Of a stretch of 64,000 nucleotides of DNA, positions 44,046-51,751 are shown one piece after another. Origin of the DNA: Sphingomonas sp. OK281 (GTDB lineage Bacteria; Pseudomonadota; Alphaproteobacteria; Sphingomonadales; Sphingomonadaceae); assembly GCF_900115295.1 (NCBI RefSeq), contig NZ_FOVZ01000001.1, positions 1,360,741 through 1,424,740 on the forward strand. The letters run 5' to 3'. Both the position numbers and the translations under genes were made by a program. The notes under the pieces were generated by a model. It saw nothing but the letters and a program-made list of their open reading frames with translations, had not been told where the DNA came from and did no database searches. The stretch's first letter is position 1. The number at the start of each line of letters is the position of its first letter.

Positions 44046-45563
44046 ATGGCAACGATCGATCTTGGCGGGGGTATACCAGCAGCGGAGCTGCGCGACGACA
44101 AACCGCTCGCGGGATCGTTTGGCGGCGACGACATCATCCTGGTCCGCCATGGCGGAAAGGTCTGCGCGTTCGCCGGCAAGTGCACGCATCAGGGCGCGCC
44201 GCTTGAAACCGGCATGGTGATCGACGGAACGGTACGCTGCCCGTGGCACCACGCCCGCTTTTCGCTCGAGGACGGCGAGGCGCTATCGGCGCCCGCGTTC
44301 ACACCGCTCGACATGTTCACCGTCGTCGAGGCGGACGGTGTCGTCACCGTCACCGTCACCGGCAAAGCGGAAGGACCGCGCCCCGCGCCATCGGCCCCGT
44401 CGATCGGCAGGGTGGTCATCGTAGGCGGCGGCGCTGCGGGGCATGCCTGCGCCGATATGCTGGCGCGCTCGGGGCTCGGCGACGATGTCACGATCCTGTC
44501 CGACGATGCCGACGCGCCCTATGATCGTACCACGGTCTCGAAGGACTATCTGGCGGATGATGCCGAGCGCGAAGACACCGCGCTGCTCCAACCAGGCCTG
44601 GGCCGCGGTCCTGCCCCCAAGGTCCTCGCCGGCGTCGCAGTCGCGTCGATCGACGTCGGCAGTCGTGCCGTGGTCACCGCCGACCAGGACCGCGTGCCGT
44701 ACGACGTCCTCGTGCTCGCCACCGGTGCAACGCCGATCACGCCGGACACGGTAAAGTCAGCGGAAAACGTCTTCGTCCTGCGCACACTCTCAGACGCCGA
44801 CGCACTCAAAGCCGCCGCAAAGGACGCGGAGCGCGCGATCGTATTAGGCGCGAGCTTCATCGGGCTCGAGGCCGCCGCATCGCTGACCCAGGCCGGGCTC
44901 GCCGTCACTGTGATCGCCAGGGACAGTGTTCCGCTCGCCAAGGTCGCCGGGCCCGAAGTTGGCAAGTTCGTGCAGGCGCTCCACGAGGAGAAGGGCGTCA
45001 CATTCCATCTCGACCGTAATCTCACCCGGTTCGACGGTCACACCGCAACGCTAGACGACGGCACGACGATCGAAGGCGACCTGCTCGTCGTCGGTGTCGG
45101 TGTCGAACCACGGATCGACCTCGCCAGAGAGGCCGGGCTGACGATCGCCGACAACGACGCAGGTGGCGGCGTTGTCGTCGACGCGCAGCTGAGGACGTCG
45201 GTTGCCGGGATCTACGCGATCGGCGATATCGCGAACTACCCCGACCCGCGCCTCGGCCATCCGGTCCGCGTCGAGCACTGGGTCCACGCCCAGCGGCAGG
45301 GCCAATGGCTCGCGCGTTCGCTGCTCGGCGCGGTGACCGGCGGCTATGGCGACACGCCGTTCTTCTGGACCGGACAATACGCCACCAGCCTCCATTATGT
45401 CGGCCACGTCGCCAAACCCGACCACCGCCGTATCGAGGGCAATGTGGCCGAAGGCGACTTTGCGGTATTCCTGACGGAGGACGGCAAGGAGCAAGCCGTG
45501 ATGACCTGTGGCGACCATGACGAGATCGCGCTCGAAAAGGAGGCAGCATGGGACGCGAAGTAA
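44046..45563 (+). CDS. Rieske-domain FAD/NAD(P)-dependent reductase (AIFM3/ferredoxin-reductase type)
   Basis: 505 residues. An N-terminal Rieske [2Fe-2S] domain shows CTHQGAPL and, 16 residues after the His, CPWHHARF. From about residue 118 a pyridine-nucleotide-disulfide-oxidoreductase fold follows, with FAD-binding VVIVGGGAAGHACADML, NAD(P)-binding IVLGASFIGLEAAASL, and YAIGDIANYP. A C-terminal reductase domain ends the protein. Such fusions pass electrons between NAD(P)H, FAD and an iron-sulfur cluster. The next gene overlaps by 16 bp, so it is the first gene of a three-gene coupled cassette with the hydrolase fusion and a GMC oxidoreductase, and may be its electron-transfer partner. Confidence 0.92.
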   Translation: MATIDLGGGIPAAELRDDKPLAGSFGGDDIILVRHGGKVCAFAGKCTHQGAPLETGMVIDGTVRCPWHHARFSLEDGEALSAPAFTPLDMFTVVEADGVVTVTVTGKAEGPRPAPSAPSIGRVVIVGGGAAGHACADMLARSGLGDDVTILSDDADAPYDRTTVSKDYLADDAEREDTALLQPGLGRGPAPKVLAGVAVASIDVGSRAVVTADQDRVPYDVLVLATGATPITPDTVKSAENVFVLRTLSDADALKAAAKDAERAIVLGASFIGLEAAASLTQAGLAVTVIARDSVPLAKVAGPEVGKFVQALHEEKGVTFHLDRNLTRFDGHTATLDDGTTIEGDLLVVGVGVEPRIDLAREAGLTIADNDAGGGVVVDAQLRTSVAGIYAIGDIANYPDPRLGHPVRVEHWVHAQRQGQWLARSLLGAVTGGYGDTPFFWTGQYATSLHYVGHVAKPDHRRIEGNVAEGDFAVFLTEDGKEQAVMTCGDHDEIALEKEAAWDAK

Positions 45564-46891
45564 TGCGCCCCACGCTGTTCTTCCTGCACGCGCTGGGCGG
45601 CAGCGCCCGGTCCTGGGATGCGGTGATCGCGCAACTCGGCGAGTTCGACTGCCGACCGCTCGACCTGCCCGGCTTTGGTGCCGCTTCGAGCGCGACGGGG
45701 TTCTCGGTCGAGGCAATGGCCGACACGATCGCCGCGCAAATCCGCGCGCACGGTACGGACCGCTGGATGCTGGTCGGGCACAGCATGGGCGGCAAGGTCG
45801 CAACGATCTTGGCGCGGCGATCGGAAGCAGGACGGCTCCCCGGACTGGCCGGAATAGTGCTGATGGCCGCGTCGCCCCCCTCGCCCGAGCCGATCGACGA
45901 CGAACGCCGCGCGACGATGATCCGCTGGGTGATGCTGGGCCCGGTCGGTCCCGAAGACGCATGCGAATTCGTCGACCAGAACATCGCTGCCCCACTTCTA
46001 CCCGCCGTCTATGAAGCTGCGGTCGCCGACGTCCAGCGCGCCGATCCCCAGGCATGGCGAGCGTGGCTCGAACACGGCAGCCGCGAGGACTGGTCGGATG
46101 CAGTCGGCAGGCTCGCCACCCCGGCGATGATCGTCGCAGGTGCCGAAGACGGCGATCTGGGCGAGGCGAATCAGCGCAAGCTGAACATGCCGCATTACGC
46201 CCATGCCCGGTTCGAGAGCATAGCCGGTGCCGCGCATCTGCTCCCAATCGAGCAGCCCGAGAGCGTTGCCCGTCTGGTCCGCAATCACGCCGACACCGTT
46301 GGTCAGGCAAGTGTCCGCGCCGACTATGCGCGCCTGATCGCCTCCGACCGCGTCAGCGCTCGCACCCGCGCCACGCTTGCCGAACGCGCGATCGCAGACG
46401 ACCCCGACTATCTGCCTAAGTCCCTGACCATGCCACAGCTTGAAAATCTGCGCGCGCTCGTCGACCGCGTGATTCCCCAGTACGGCATCGACCTCGCCGC
46501 ACGGATCGACGCGCAACTCACGACCGGCGACGGGGATGGCTGGCGGTTCGCCGCCCTCCCCGCCGATGCCGAAGCCTACCGCGCCGGTCTGGATACGCTC
46601 GATGCACTGGCTAACGAGACGTTCGCCAAGCTTGAAGGCGAGGTCCGCGACGCGCTGCTCCACAGGATCGAAGCCGCCGACTGGTCTGCCAAGACGCCAC
46701 TCACGCCTGAGCAGATGATCCTATGGTTCGAGGACGTCCGTGCCGATGCCGTGCGGCTGTGGCTCGCGCATCCGGCGACGATGGCACGGGTCGGCTATGA
46801 CGGCTTTGCCATTGGCGGCGATGGTATCCGCAAACAGGGCTACGCGCTGACCGCGGCCGATGAACGCGAAGGCTGGGAGCCCGCACGATGA
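45548..46891 (+). CDS. fusion: alpha/beta hydrolase plus gluconate 2-dehydrogenase subunit 3-like domain
   Basis: 447 residues. Residues 1-250 are an alpha/beta hydrolase: FFLHALGGSARSWD (oxyanion), nucleophile elbow VGHSMGGKVA, Asp in VAGAEDGDLGE and His in IAGAAHLLPIEQPE. Residues about 260-447 resemble the gluconate 2-dehydrogenase subunit 3 family (LPKSLTMPQLENLRALVDRV, DTLDALANETF, LTPEQMILWFEDVRADAVRL, YDGFAIGGDG). AAGGAGG lies just before the ATG at 45548. It overlaps the Rieske-FAD gene and is ATGA-coupled to the GMC gene, whose natural partner is a subunit-3 protein. The fused hydrolase could release the alcohol or sugar acid that the GMC enzyme oxidises. Confidence 0.88.
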   Translation: MGREVMRPTLFFLHALGGSARSWDAVIAQLGEFDCRPLDLPGFGAASSATGFSVEAMADTIAAQIRAHGTDRWMLVGHSMGGKVATILARRSEAGRLPGLAGIVLMAASPPSPEPIDDERRATMIRWVMLGPVGPEDACEFVDQNIAAPLLPAVYEAAVADVQRADPQAWRAWLEHGSREDWSDAVGRLATPAMIVAGAEDGDLGEANQRKLNMPHYAHARFESIAGAAHLLPIEQPESVARLVRNHADTVGQASVRADYARLIASDRVSARTRATLAERAIADDPDYLPKSLTMPQLENLRALVDRVIPQYGIDLAARIDAQLTTGDGDGWRFAALPADAEAYRAGLDTLDALANETFAKLEGEVRDALLHRIEAADWSAKTPLTPEQMILWFEDVRADAVRLWLAHPATMARVGYDGFAIGGDGIRKQGYALTAADEREGWEPAR

Positions 46892-48435
46892 ACCTCGACC
46901 AGATGCGCGCCTATGCCGAGACCGATGTCGTCGATGTCGTGGTGGTCGGCACCGGCGCCGGCGGTGCACCGTTGCTGGCCCGCCTCGCCAAGGCTGGCTT
47001 GAAGGTGGTCGCGCTCGAAGCCGGCCCCAATGGCGAGCCCGAACGGCATACGCCGGATGAACTCGCCGCGAGCGATATCTACTGGATCGATGAGCGGCTG
47101 AGCGACGGCGCGATGCCGCAGGCGTTCGGCGGCAACAACAGCGGCACCGGTGTTGGCGGGTCGACGCTGCACTGGGGTGCGTTCTGCCCCCGCCCCGACC
47201 CCCGCGACATGCGCTTGAAGACGCTGACCGGCCAAGGCGAAGACTGGCCGATTGAGCATGCCGAGCTGATCCACTATATCGAAAAGGTCGAGGCGTTCAT
47301 CGGCGTTTCCGGCCCCGCCGATTACCCCTGGGACCCGGGCCGCCGCTACCAGCTGCCCGCGGTCAAGCGCAACGCGCCTGCCGATGCGATGGCGGCAGGG
47401 TGCGCGGCGGTCGGCATCACCGCGACTGACGCACCCGCCGCGCTTGTCTCGCGCGACTGGCGACAGGAAGGCGGCGGAGTGCGCCAGGCCTGTATCAATT
47501 GCGGCGCCTGCCACCAGGGGTGCCGCAATCGCGCAAAGGCGTCGATGGATACGACCTACCTCCCGCTTGCCGTCGCCGCGAGCGCCGAGATCCGCCCCGA
47601 CTGCCGGGTGACTGGGATCGAGCGCGATGCCACCGGCCGGATCGTCGCGGTGATCTACCATCGCGGCGGGCGGGAGCATCGCCAGCGCTGTGCCGCGGTC
47701 GTGCTTAGCGCAGGCGGCGTCGAGACGCCGCGCCTGCTACTCCACATGGGGATTGGCAACGCCAGCGGTCAGGTCGGACGCAACTTCATGGCGCACGTCG
47801 CGACGCAGGTCTGGGGTCGGTTCGCCGCCGAAATGCGCTGCAACCGCGGCTATCCCTCGTCGCTGATCAGCGAGGATATGCTGCGCCCGGAAGGCGCAAA
47901 CTTTGTCGGCGGCTATCTCATGCAGAGCCTTGGCGTACAGCCCGTCACGCTGGCGACGTCCTTTGCGCGCGGCGGCGGGCGCTGGGGCCAGGGGCTGGTC
48001 GACGTGATGGACAAATATCTTCACCTCGCGGGCATCGGCATTAATGCCGAATGCCTGCCGAGCGACAACAACCGGCTAGTGCTCGCCGACGAAACCGACG
48101 CGTTCGGTGTGCCCAAGGCCCGCGTGACGTTCGCCTATGGTGCCAACGAGCAGGCGATCGACAAACACTCGGTCGCGACGATGACCGCGATCTGGCAAGC
48201 GGCCGGCGCGCAGGACATCGTCACCCTGCCCCGCGCCGCACATACCATCGGCACCTGCCGGATGGGCGCGAGTGGCGACACCGCGGTTGTTGATCCGTGG
48301 GGCCGGAGCTTCGACATCGACAATTTGTGGATTTGCGACAACTCGGTCTTCCCGAGCTCGCTCGCCGCCAACCCGGCGCTCACCATTATGGCATTGAGCC
48401 TGCGTACCGCGGATCGGATACTCGGGAGCGGTTGA
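46888..48435 (+). CDS. GMC-family oxidoreductase (gluconate 2-dehydrogenase large-subunit-like)
   Basis: 515 residues. FAD-binding VVVVGTGAGGAPLLARLAK, the GMC block GVGGSTLHWGAFCPRPDP, a cysteine-bearing segment CINCGACHQGCRNRAKA near residue 203, the second GMC signature AVVLSAGGVETPRLLLHMG and the C-terminal active-site region HTIGTCRMGAS...NLWICDNSVFPSS are present. It oxidises an alcohol or sugar acid and hands electrons to a carrier. The start overlaps the stop of the hydrolase/subunit-3 fusion by four bases, as expected for partner subunits. Substrate unknown. Confidence 0.9.
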   Translation: MNLDQMRAYAETDVVDVVVVGTGAGGAPLLARLAKAGLKVVALEAGPNGEPERHTPDELAASDIYWIDERLSDGAMPQAFGGNNSGTGVGGSTLHWGAFCPRPDPRDMRLKTLTGQGEDWPIEHAELIHYIEKVEAFIGVSGPADYPWDPGRRYQLPAVKRNAPADAMAAGCAAVGITATDAPAALVSRDWRQEGGGVRQACINCGACHQGCRNRAKASMDTTYLPLAVAASAEIRPDCRVTGIERDATGRIVAVIYHRGGREHRQRCAAVVLSAGGVETPRLLLHMGIGNASGQVGRNFMAHVATQVWGRFAAEMRCNRGYPSSLISEDMLRPEGANFVGGYLMQSLGVQPVTLATSFARGGGRWGQGLVDVMDKYLHLAGIGINAECLPSDNNRLVLADETDAFGVPKARVTFAYGANEQAIDKHSVATMTAIWQAAGAQDIVTLPRAAHTIGTCRMGASGDTAVVDPWGRSFDIDNLWICDNSVFPSSLAANPALTIMALSLRTADRILGSG

Positions 48436-48762
48436 GAATGGCGGGTACGGCAGGCCTCAGCCCCGGACGTTCAGCGGCGGTTTTGCGCCTACCAAATCCA
48501 GACATCCGTTTATGTCAGCCCTACGCGTCGACAAGCGGCTTTGAGAGTCAAGAGGCGAGACTTAGTTGCCGTACGTAGCGTTCGGCAGTCGACTGTTATT
48601 CGGGAAAGCAGACCTATCAGCCCTCCCCGGTGAACGCGGAGCACGAGCAGCGACGGTCACCAGCCAATCTCTGACCGCAAGTGATTCTATCAAGATGCTC
48701 TGCTTTAAACCTGCCGCGCGATAATTCCTCCTTTGGAAGAAGGCGGTGATGCAGATTTTACT
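48436..48762. other. intergenic region between GMC gene and rlmJ
   Basis: 327 bases between convergent genes. No gene, T-tailed hairpin or repeat was recognised. Confidence 0.45.
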
Positions 48763-49593
48763 TTAATCGCTCAGCCAAGCTGTTGTGATCTCGCCCCGAT
48801 GTCCCTCCGGTGCCAGCACGGCGCGCAGGGCGTCGAGCAGAGGTGGCAGGGCCTGCGTGAAGGCGTAGGGCGGGTTGACGATATAAAGGCCTGCACCATT
48901 ATAGATGCCGGGCTGATCGTCATCGTACAACCAATGCTCAACCTTCAGCAGTTTCGGTATGCCGAGCTTGCGCAACTGCTCCGTCCACCGCGAATGCGTG
49001 GCGCGGTCTTTCAGCGGATACCAGATTACCGTCACGCCATGTGCCCATTTGCGGTGAGCGGCGGCCAGGGTGGCTGTGATACGCTCGCGCTCATCGGGCT
49101 GCTCGTACGGCGGGTCGACCACTACCACGCCGCGCGCGGTTCGGGGCGGCAACATCGCCAGCCAAAACTCGTAAGCGTCGCGCTCATGCACGGCAGCGGA
49201 TGTGCCGCGCATCACGCCGCGCAGGGTATAGGCGTCCTCGGGATGTTTTTCGTTCAGGATCAGGAAATCCTGCGGGCGCAGAAGCTGCACCAGGATCCGC
49301 GGCGATCCGGGGTAGAAGTGCGGCACGGCCTCGGCATTCACCGCCTGCACGCTGGCCCGGTATTCGTTCAGCAACGGGTTCAGGTCGGCAAAGGCCCGCA
49401 GCACGCCCTGCGTGGACTCGCCTGTGCGTTGGGCGTCCTCGCCGTCAAGGTCGTACAGCCCGCAGCCGGCATGGGTGTCGATCAGTGTCAACGGGCCCTG
49501 TTTCTGCTGCAGAGCCCGCACGAGCGCGATTAGCACGCCGTGCTTCACGACATCGGCGCTGTTGCCAGCATGGAAGGAATGGCGATAATTCAT
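48763..49593 (-). CDS. rlmJ: 23S rRNA (adenine(2030)-N6)-methyltransferase
   Basis: 276 residues, normal for RlmJ. N-terminal MNYRHSFHAGNSADVVKHGV is the family signature; LIDTHAGCGLYDL is the SAM-binding region and VVVVDPPYEQPDER carries the DPPY catalytic motif of N6-adenine methyltransferases. It modifies A2030 of 23S rRNA in the cytoplasm. A single minus-strand housekeeping gene convergent with the GMC gene; GAGAAG precedes the ATG. Confidence 0.93.
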   Translation of the reverse strand: MNYRHSFHAGNSADVVKHGVLIALVRALQQKQGPLTLIDTHAGCGLYDLDGEDAQRTGESTQGVLRAFADLNPLLNEYRASVQAVNAEAVPHFYPGSPRILVQLLRPQDFLILNEKHPEDAYTLRGVMRGTSAAVHERDAYEFWLAMLPPRTARGVVVVDPPYEQPDERERITATLAAAHRKWAHGVTVIWYPLKDRATHSRWTEQLRKLGIPKLLKVEHWLYDDDQPGIYNGAGLYIVNPPYAFTQALPPLLDALRAVLAPEGHRGEITTAWLSD

Positions 49594-50173
49594 AGCTTCT
49601 CAAAATCCGTACGATCTACCTTTATGCGTGCTGCTGAGCGCGTTTGCCGAGCGCGAGGCGACCGAAATAACTGATTCGGTGCTACTATAAAGTCGTGCGA
49701 AAACCTTCAACGCACTTGTGAGCGAGGCCTCAAGCCCGAGTCAGCGATCGTCCTCCGAAGCGGAGATGCGATGCTCCGAAGAGCGGGGCTGACCCACAAG
49801 TGGACGTTCGAAGCGACTGAAGCGTCTCCCGAAACCAGCCGTTCGTTCAGGTACGGCGTGACAGCAAAGGGGCCGCAATCCGGCGGCTTTTACCGGATGG
49901 GAGGGTGAGATGAGAAGTCGCGCCCGGCCAATGGCTCCTGCGGCCGTTGATTGAGGCGGCGTGGTCTGTTCCGTATCATCAAGAAGATGGCATGCGCTAT
50001 CTGGCTCGCGCCGAAATTTAGCGTGCCGATGTCCAATTTGGTCGCATCTGTCGCGACTAAGGGTCGACAATCGCCAGCTGCGGCAACGTCGCTTAGGTAT
50101 TCTTGAGACGCGGGTGCGATCAGCGCGCAAGAAGCCGGATTATAAAGTCACACCAGATATACCGCGACCGTCA
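49594..50173. other. intergenic region with decayed repeats
   Basis: 580 bases with no convincing gene. A minus-strand open frame at 49741-50130 is Arg/Pro-rich and lacks a ribosome-binding site, and is taken as a chance frame. The stretch 49790-49850 resembles 63366-63426. Confidence 0.5.
49790..49850 (+). repeat. decayed 61-base direct repeat, copy A
   Basis: Starts TGACCCACAAGTGGAC and ends GTTCGTTCAG; copy B at 63366-63426 starts TGACCCACAAGCGGAC and ends with the same ten bases, with a divergent middle. Both lie in intergenic DNA, on either side of the two-partner secretion locus. Confidence 0.45.
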
Positions 50174-50665
50174 TCACGTCCGAGCCCAACCCGAGTACGA
50201 TGCCTTTCCGCTAGACATATCAATCACGAATGTGTCGCCGTTCCACCGGCTGGCGTAATAGTTTCCGTCCGCCTCGAACACGCTGACGAAAGGCTCGCTG
50301 GTCACGGTCGCGTGATCGAAAGGATGCGTTCTGGAATCGGTCGTCCCGGCCTCAGCTGCGATCTGCCACATAGGCGCGCCACGTACGTCGCAGCGGAATA
50401 CCTCGCGTCCGACAATCGCCGATACCGTCGGGTCGTTCGCATTGTCCGACAGAAAGACTACCAACTGTCCGCCGTCCTCGAGAAGCACTCGGGTGTTGAT
50501 GGTCCACCGCCCATCCGCGATCGCAGCCGCAACGTCCGACGACGTGCCGTGGGACGGCGCGGCATCGACATGGTGCGCCGGCGCCGTCCACTCGCCGATA
50601 CCCCACCCCTCCGCTTTCGCGGTTAATGAGGTACTGAGCGGCTGGCCCAGAGTGACGATCCCCAT
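50174..50665 (-). CDS. hypothetical protein
   Basis: About 163 residues, not recognised. The C-terminal half has aromatic strand-like segments (SVFEADGNYYASRWNGDTFV, SSGKASYSGW) and DGRWTINTRVLLEDGGQLVV, suggesting a small beta-rich protein. The start is uncertain: ATG 50665, or GTG 50704 further up; neither has a clear ribosome-binding site. No signal peptide is clear. It is the last of a minus-strand series behind the CdiA-like gene, so it could be an accessory or orphan immunity gene, but nothing in the sequence proves this. Confidence 0.6.
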   Translation of the reverse strand: MGIVTLGQPLSTSLTAKAEGWGIGEWTAPAHHVDAAPSHGTSSDVAAAIADGRWTINTRVLLEDGGQLVVFLSDNANDPTVSAIVGREVFRCDVRGAPMWQIAAEAGTTDSRTHPFDHATVTSEPFVSVFEADGNYYASRWNGDTFVIDMSSGKASYSGWART

Positions 50666-50738
50666 CTCAGCGGTAAACAGGACACCGAGTCCGGTGAGCG
50701 ACACGAGCAGCGTTTCCCACGCCTGATCATCACCACCC

Positions 50739-51407
50739 CTATCGTATGGATGGTCGCGAAGATGCTTGAGGTGGGATGTCGACGTACGATCTCCACCCTC
50801 GATCGTCGCGACCTTCCCCGATTAGCGCCTCTACGAACCATAGAACCAGATCCTTCCAGTCCGAACGATCCTCGATGTCGTTAAGCAGACGGGCGGGTGC
50901 GCGAGCCGTTCGGGTAAGTATGAACAGGGTGTCCTGCACAGCGTGGAGGAGCCGGTCGCGTTCGGACGGCCCCCGCCTGGCAACGTCGGTACGATTGCCT
51001 TCGTCGGTATTCGAAGGCGGCTTCGTCACCTCACCCTCGCGCCGTCGGCGAACAAGCTCATGCAGCGCGAGCAACGCAGCTTGCAGGGCGTGGTCGAAAG
51101 CAAGTCGCTCCGTGTTGCCCTGCGGCTGATAGGTACTGGCGCCGTCGAGCGTCATGACATGGCTGTCGAATTGATCGAACCATTGCTCGTCGCCCGGCTC
51201 CAGGGCGTCCCTCAGGCGCAGCAGCAGTTCGGTCGTGACGGCTGCCTCATCGGGGGTGAAACGGCCTAGGGCGGACTCCATTTCCGACAGGATTGCAGCG
51301 CTCGCCACGCTCATCGCTGCCGCCCCGGGATTACCACCAAACTCGGCAGTCTTTGGATAGGCCAGCGTGTTGTTGATCCTCATGTTCAGCCGCGCGCTTC
51401 CGTGCAT
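50739..51407 (-). CDS. hypothetical protein downstream of the immunity gene
   Basis: About 222 residues from ATG 51407 (GGAAG about a dozen bases upstream); a TTG at 51473 overlapping the immunity-gene stop (TTGA) would give 244. Mostly helical and charged: AAVTTELLLRLRDALEPGDE, AFDHALQAALLALHELVRRR, LLNDIEDRSDWKDLVLWFVE. No family recognised. It follows the immunity gene on the same strand with little or no gap and is therefore probably co-transcribed with the exoprotein operon. Confidence 0.65.
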   Translation of the reverse strand: MHGSARLNMRINNTLAYPKTAEFGGNPGAAAMSVASAAILSEMESALGRFTPDEAAVTTELLLRLRDALEPGDEQWFDQFDSHVMTLDGASTYQPQGNTERLAFDHALQAALLALHELVRRRREGEVTKPPSNTDEGNRTDVARRGPSERDRLLHAVQDTLFILTRTARAPARLLNDIEDRSDWKDLVLWFVEALIGEGRDDRGWRSYVDIPPQASSRPSIR

Positions 51408-51469
51408 AGGTTCGCACTTCCTGAGGGACGTGGCCACGTCGATGCCACTTTTGCGGCAACGCAATATAC

Positions 51470-51751
51470 TCAATTACGACTATTCTGACATAGTTCGTAC
51501 AATTCAGACCTTAGCGCGTCGAACTCCTCATTTTCTTGAAATTGAGGTTGCCCCGCCTCGTAGAGAATCACGTCGTTGAGCGACCCCATACCTCCATACA
51601 TGCCAATGATGGCACTCACCCCTTCGTGAAAATCGCGCTCCAAATTCCCGGCGGCACGATCGAGCGACGCTCCGACGTGGTCGGAATTACCCTGCCGAGC
51701 CAATTGGCTCATGCGTTTCAAAATATAGGATAGTCTATCAATTACGCTCAT
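51470..51751 (-). CDS. probable immunity protein of the CdiA-like toxin (DUF6966-like)
   Basis: 93 residues, helical: VIDRLSYILKRMSQLARQG, DRAAGNLERDFHEGVSAIIG, then MYGGMGSLNDVILY. The last segment resembles the DUF6966 family of small proteins often found beside polymorphic toxins (recalled, not searched). The ATG overlaps the stop of the 3210-residue exoprotein gene by four bases (TCAT on the plus strand), the normal arrangement of a toxin and its immunity gene. The gene is visibly richer in A and T than its surroundings, as is usual for exchangeable toxin-immunity cassettes. Expected role: cytoplasmic binding and neutralisation of the toxin domain. Confidence 0.8.
   Translation of the reverse strand: MSVIDRLSYILKRMSQLARQGNSDHVGASLDRAAGNLERDFHEGVSAIIGMYGGMGSLNDVILYEAGQPQFQENEEFDALRSELYELCQNSRN

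Noticed and set aside
49741..50130. Minus-strand frame of 129 codons in the gap after rlmJ.
   Set aside because: Arg/Cys/Pro-rich, no ribosome-binding site, overlaps a decayed repeat; such frames recur by chance in intergenic repeats.
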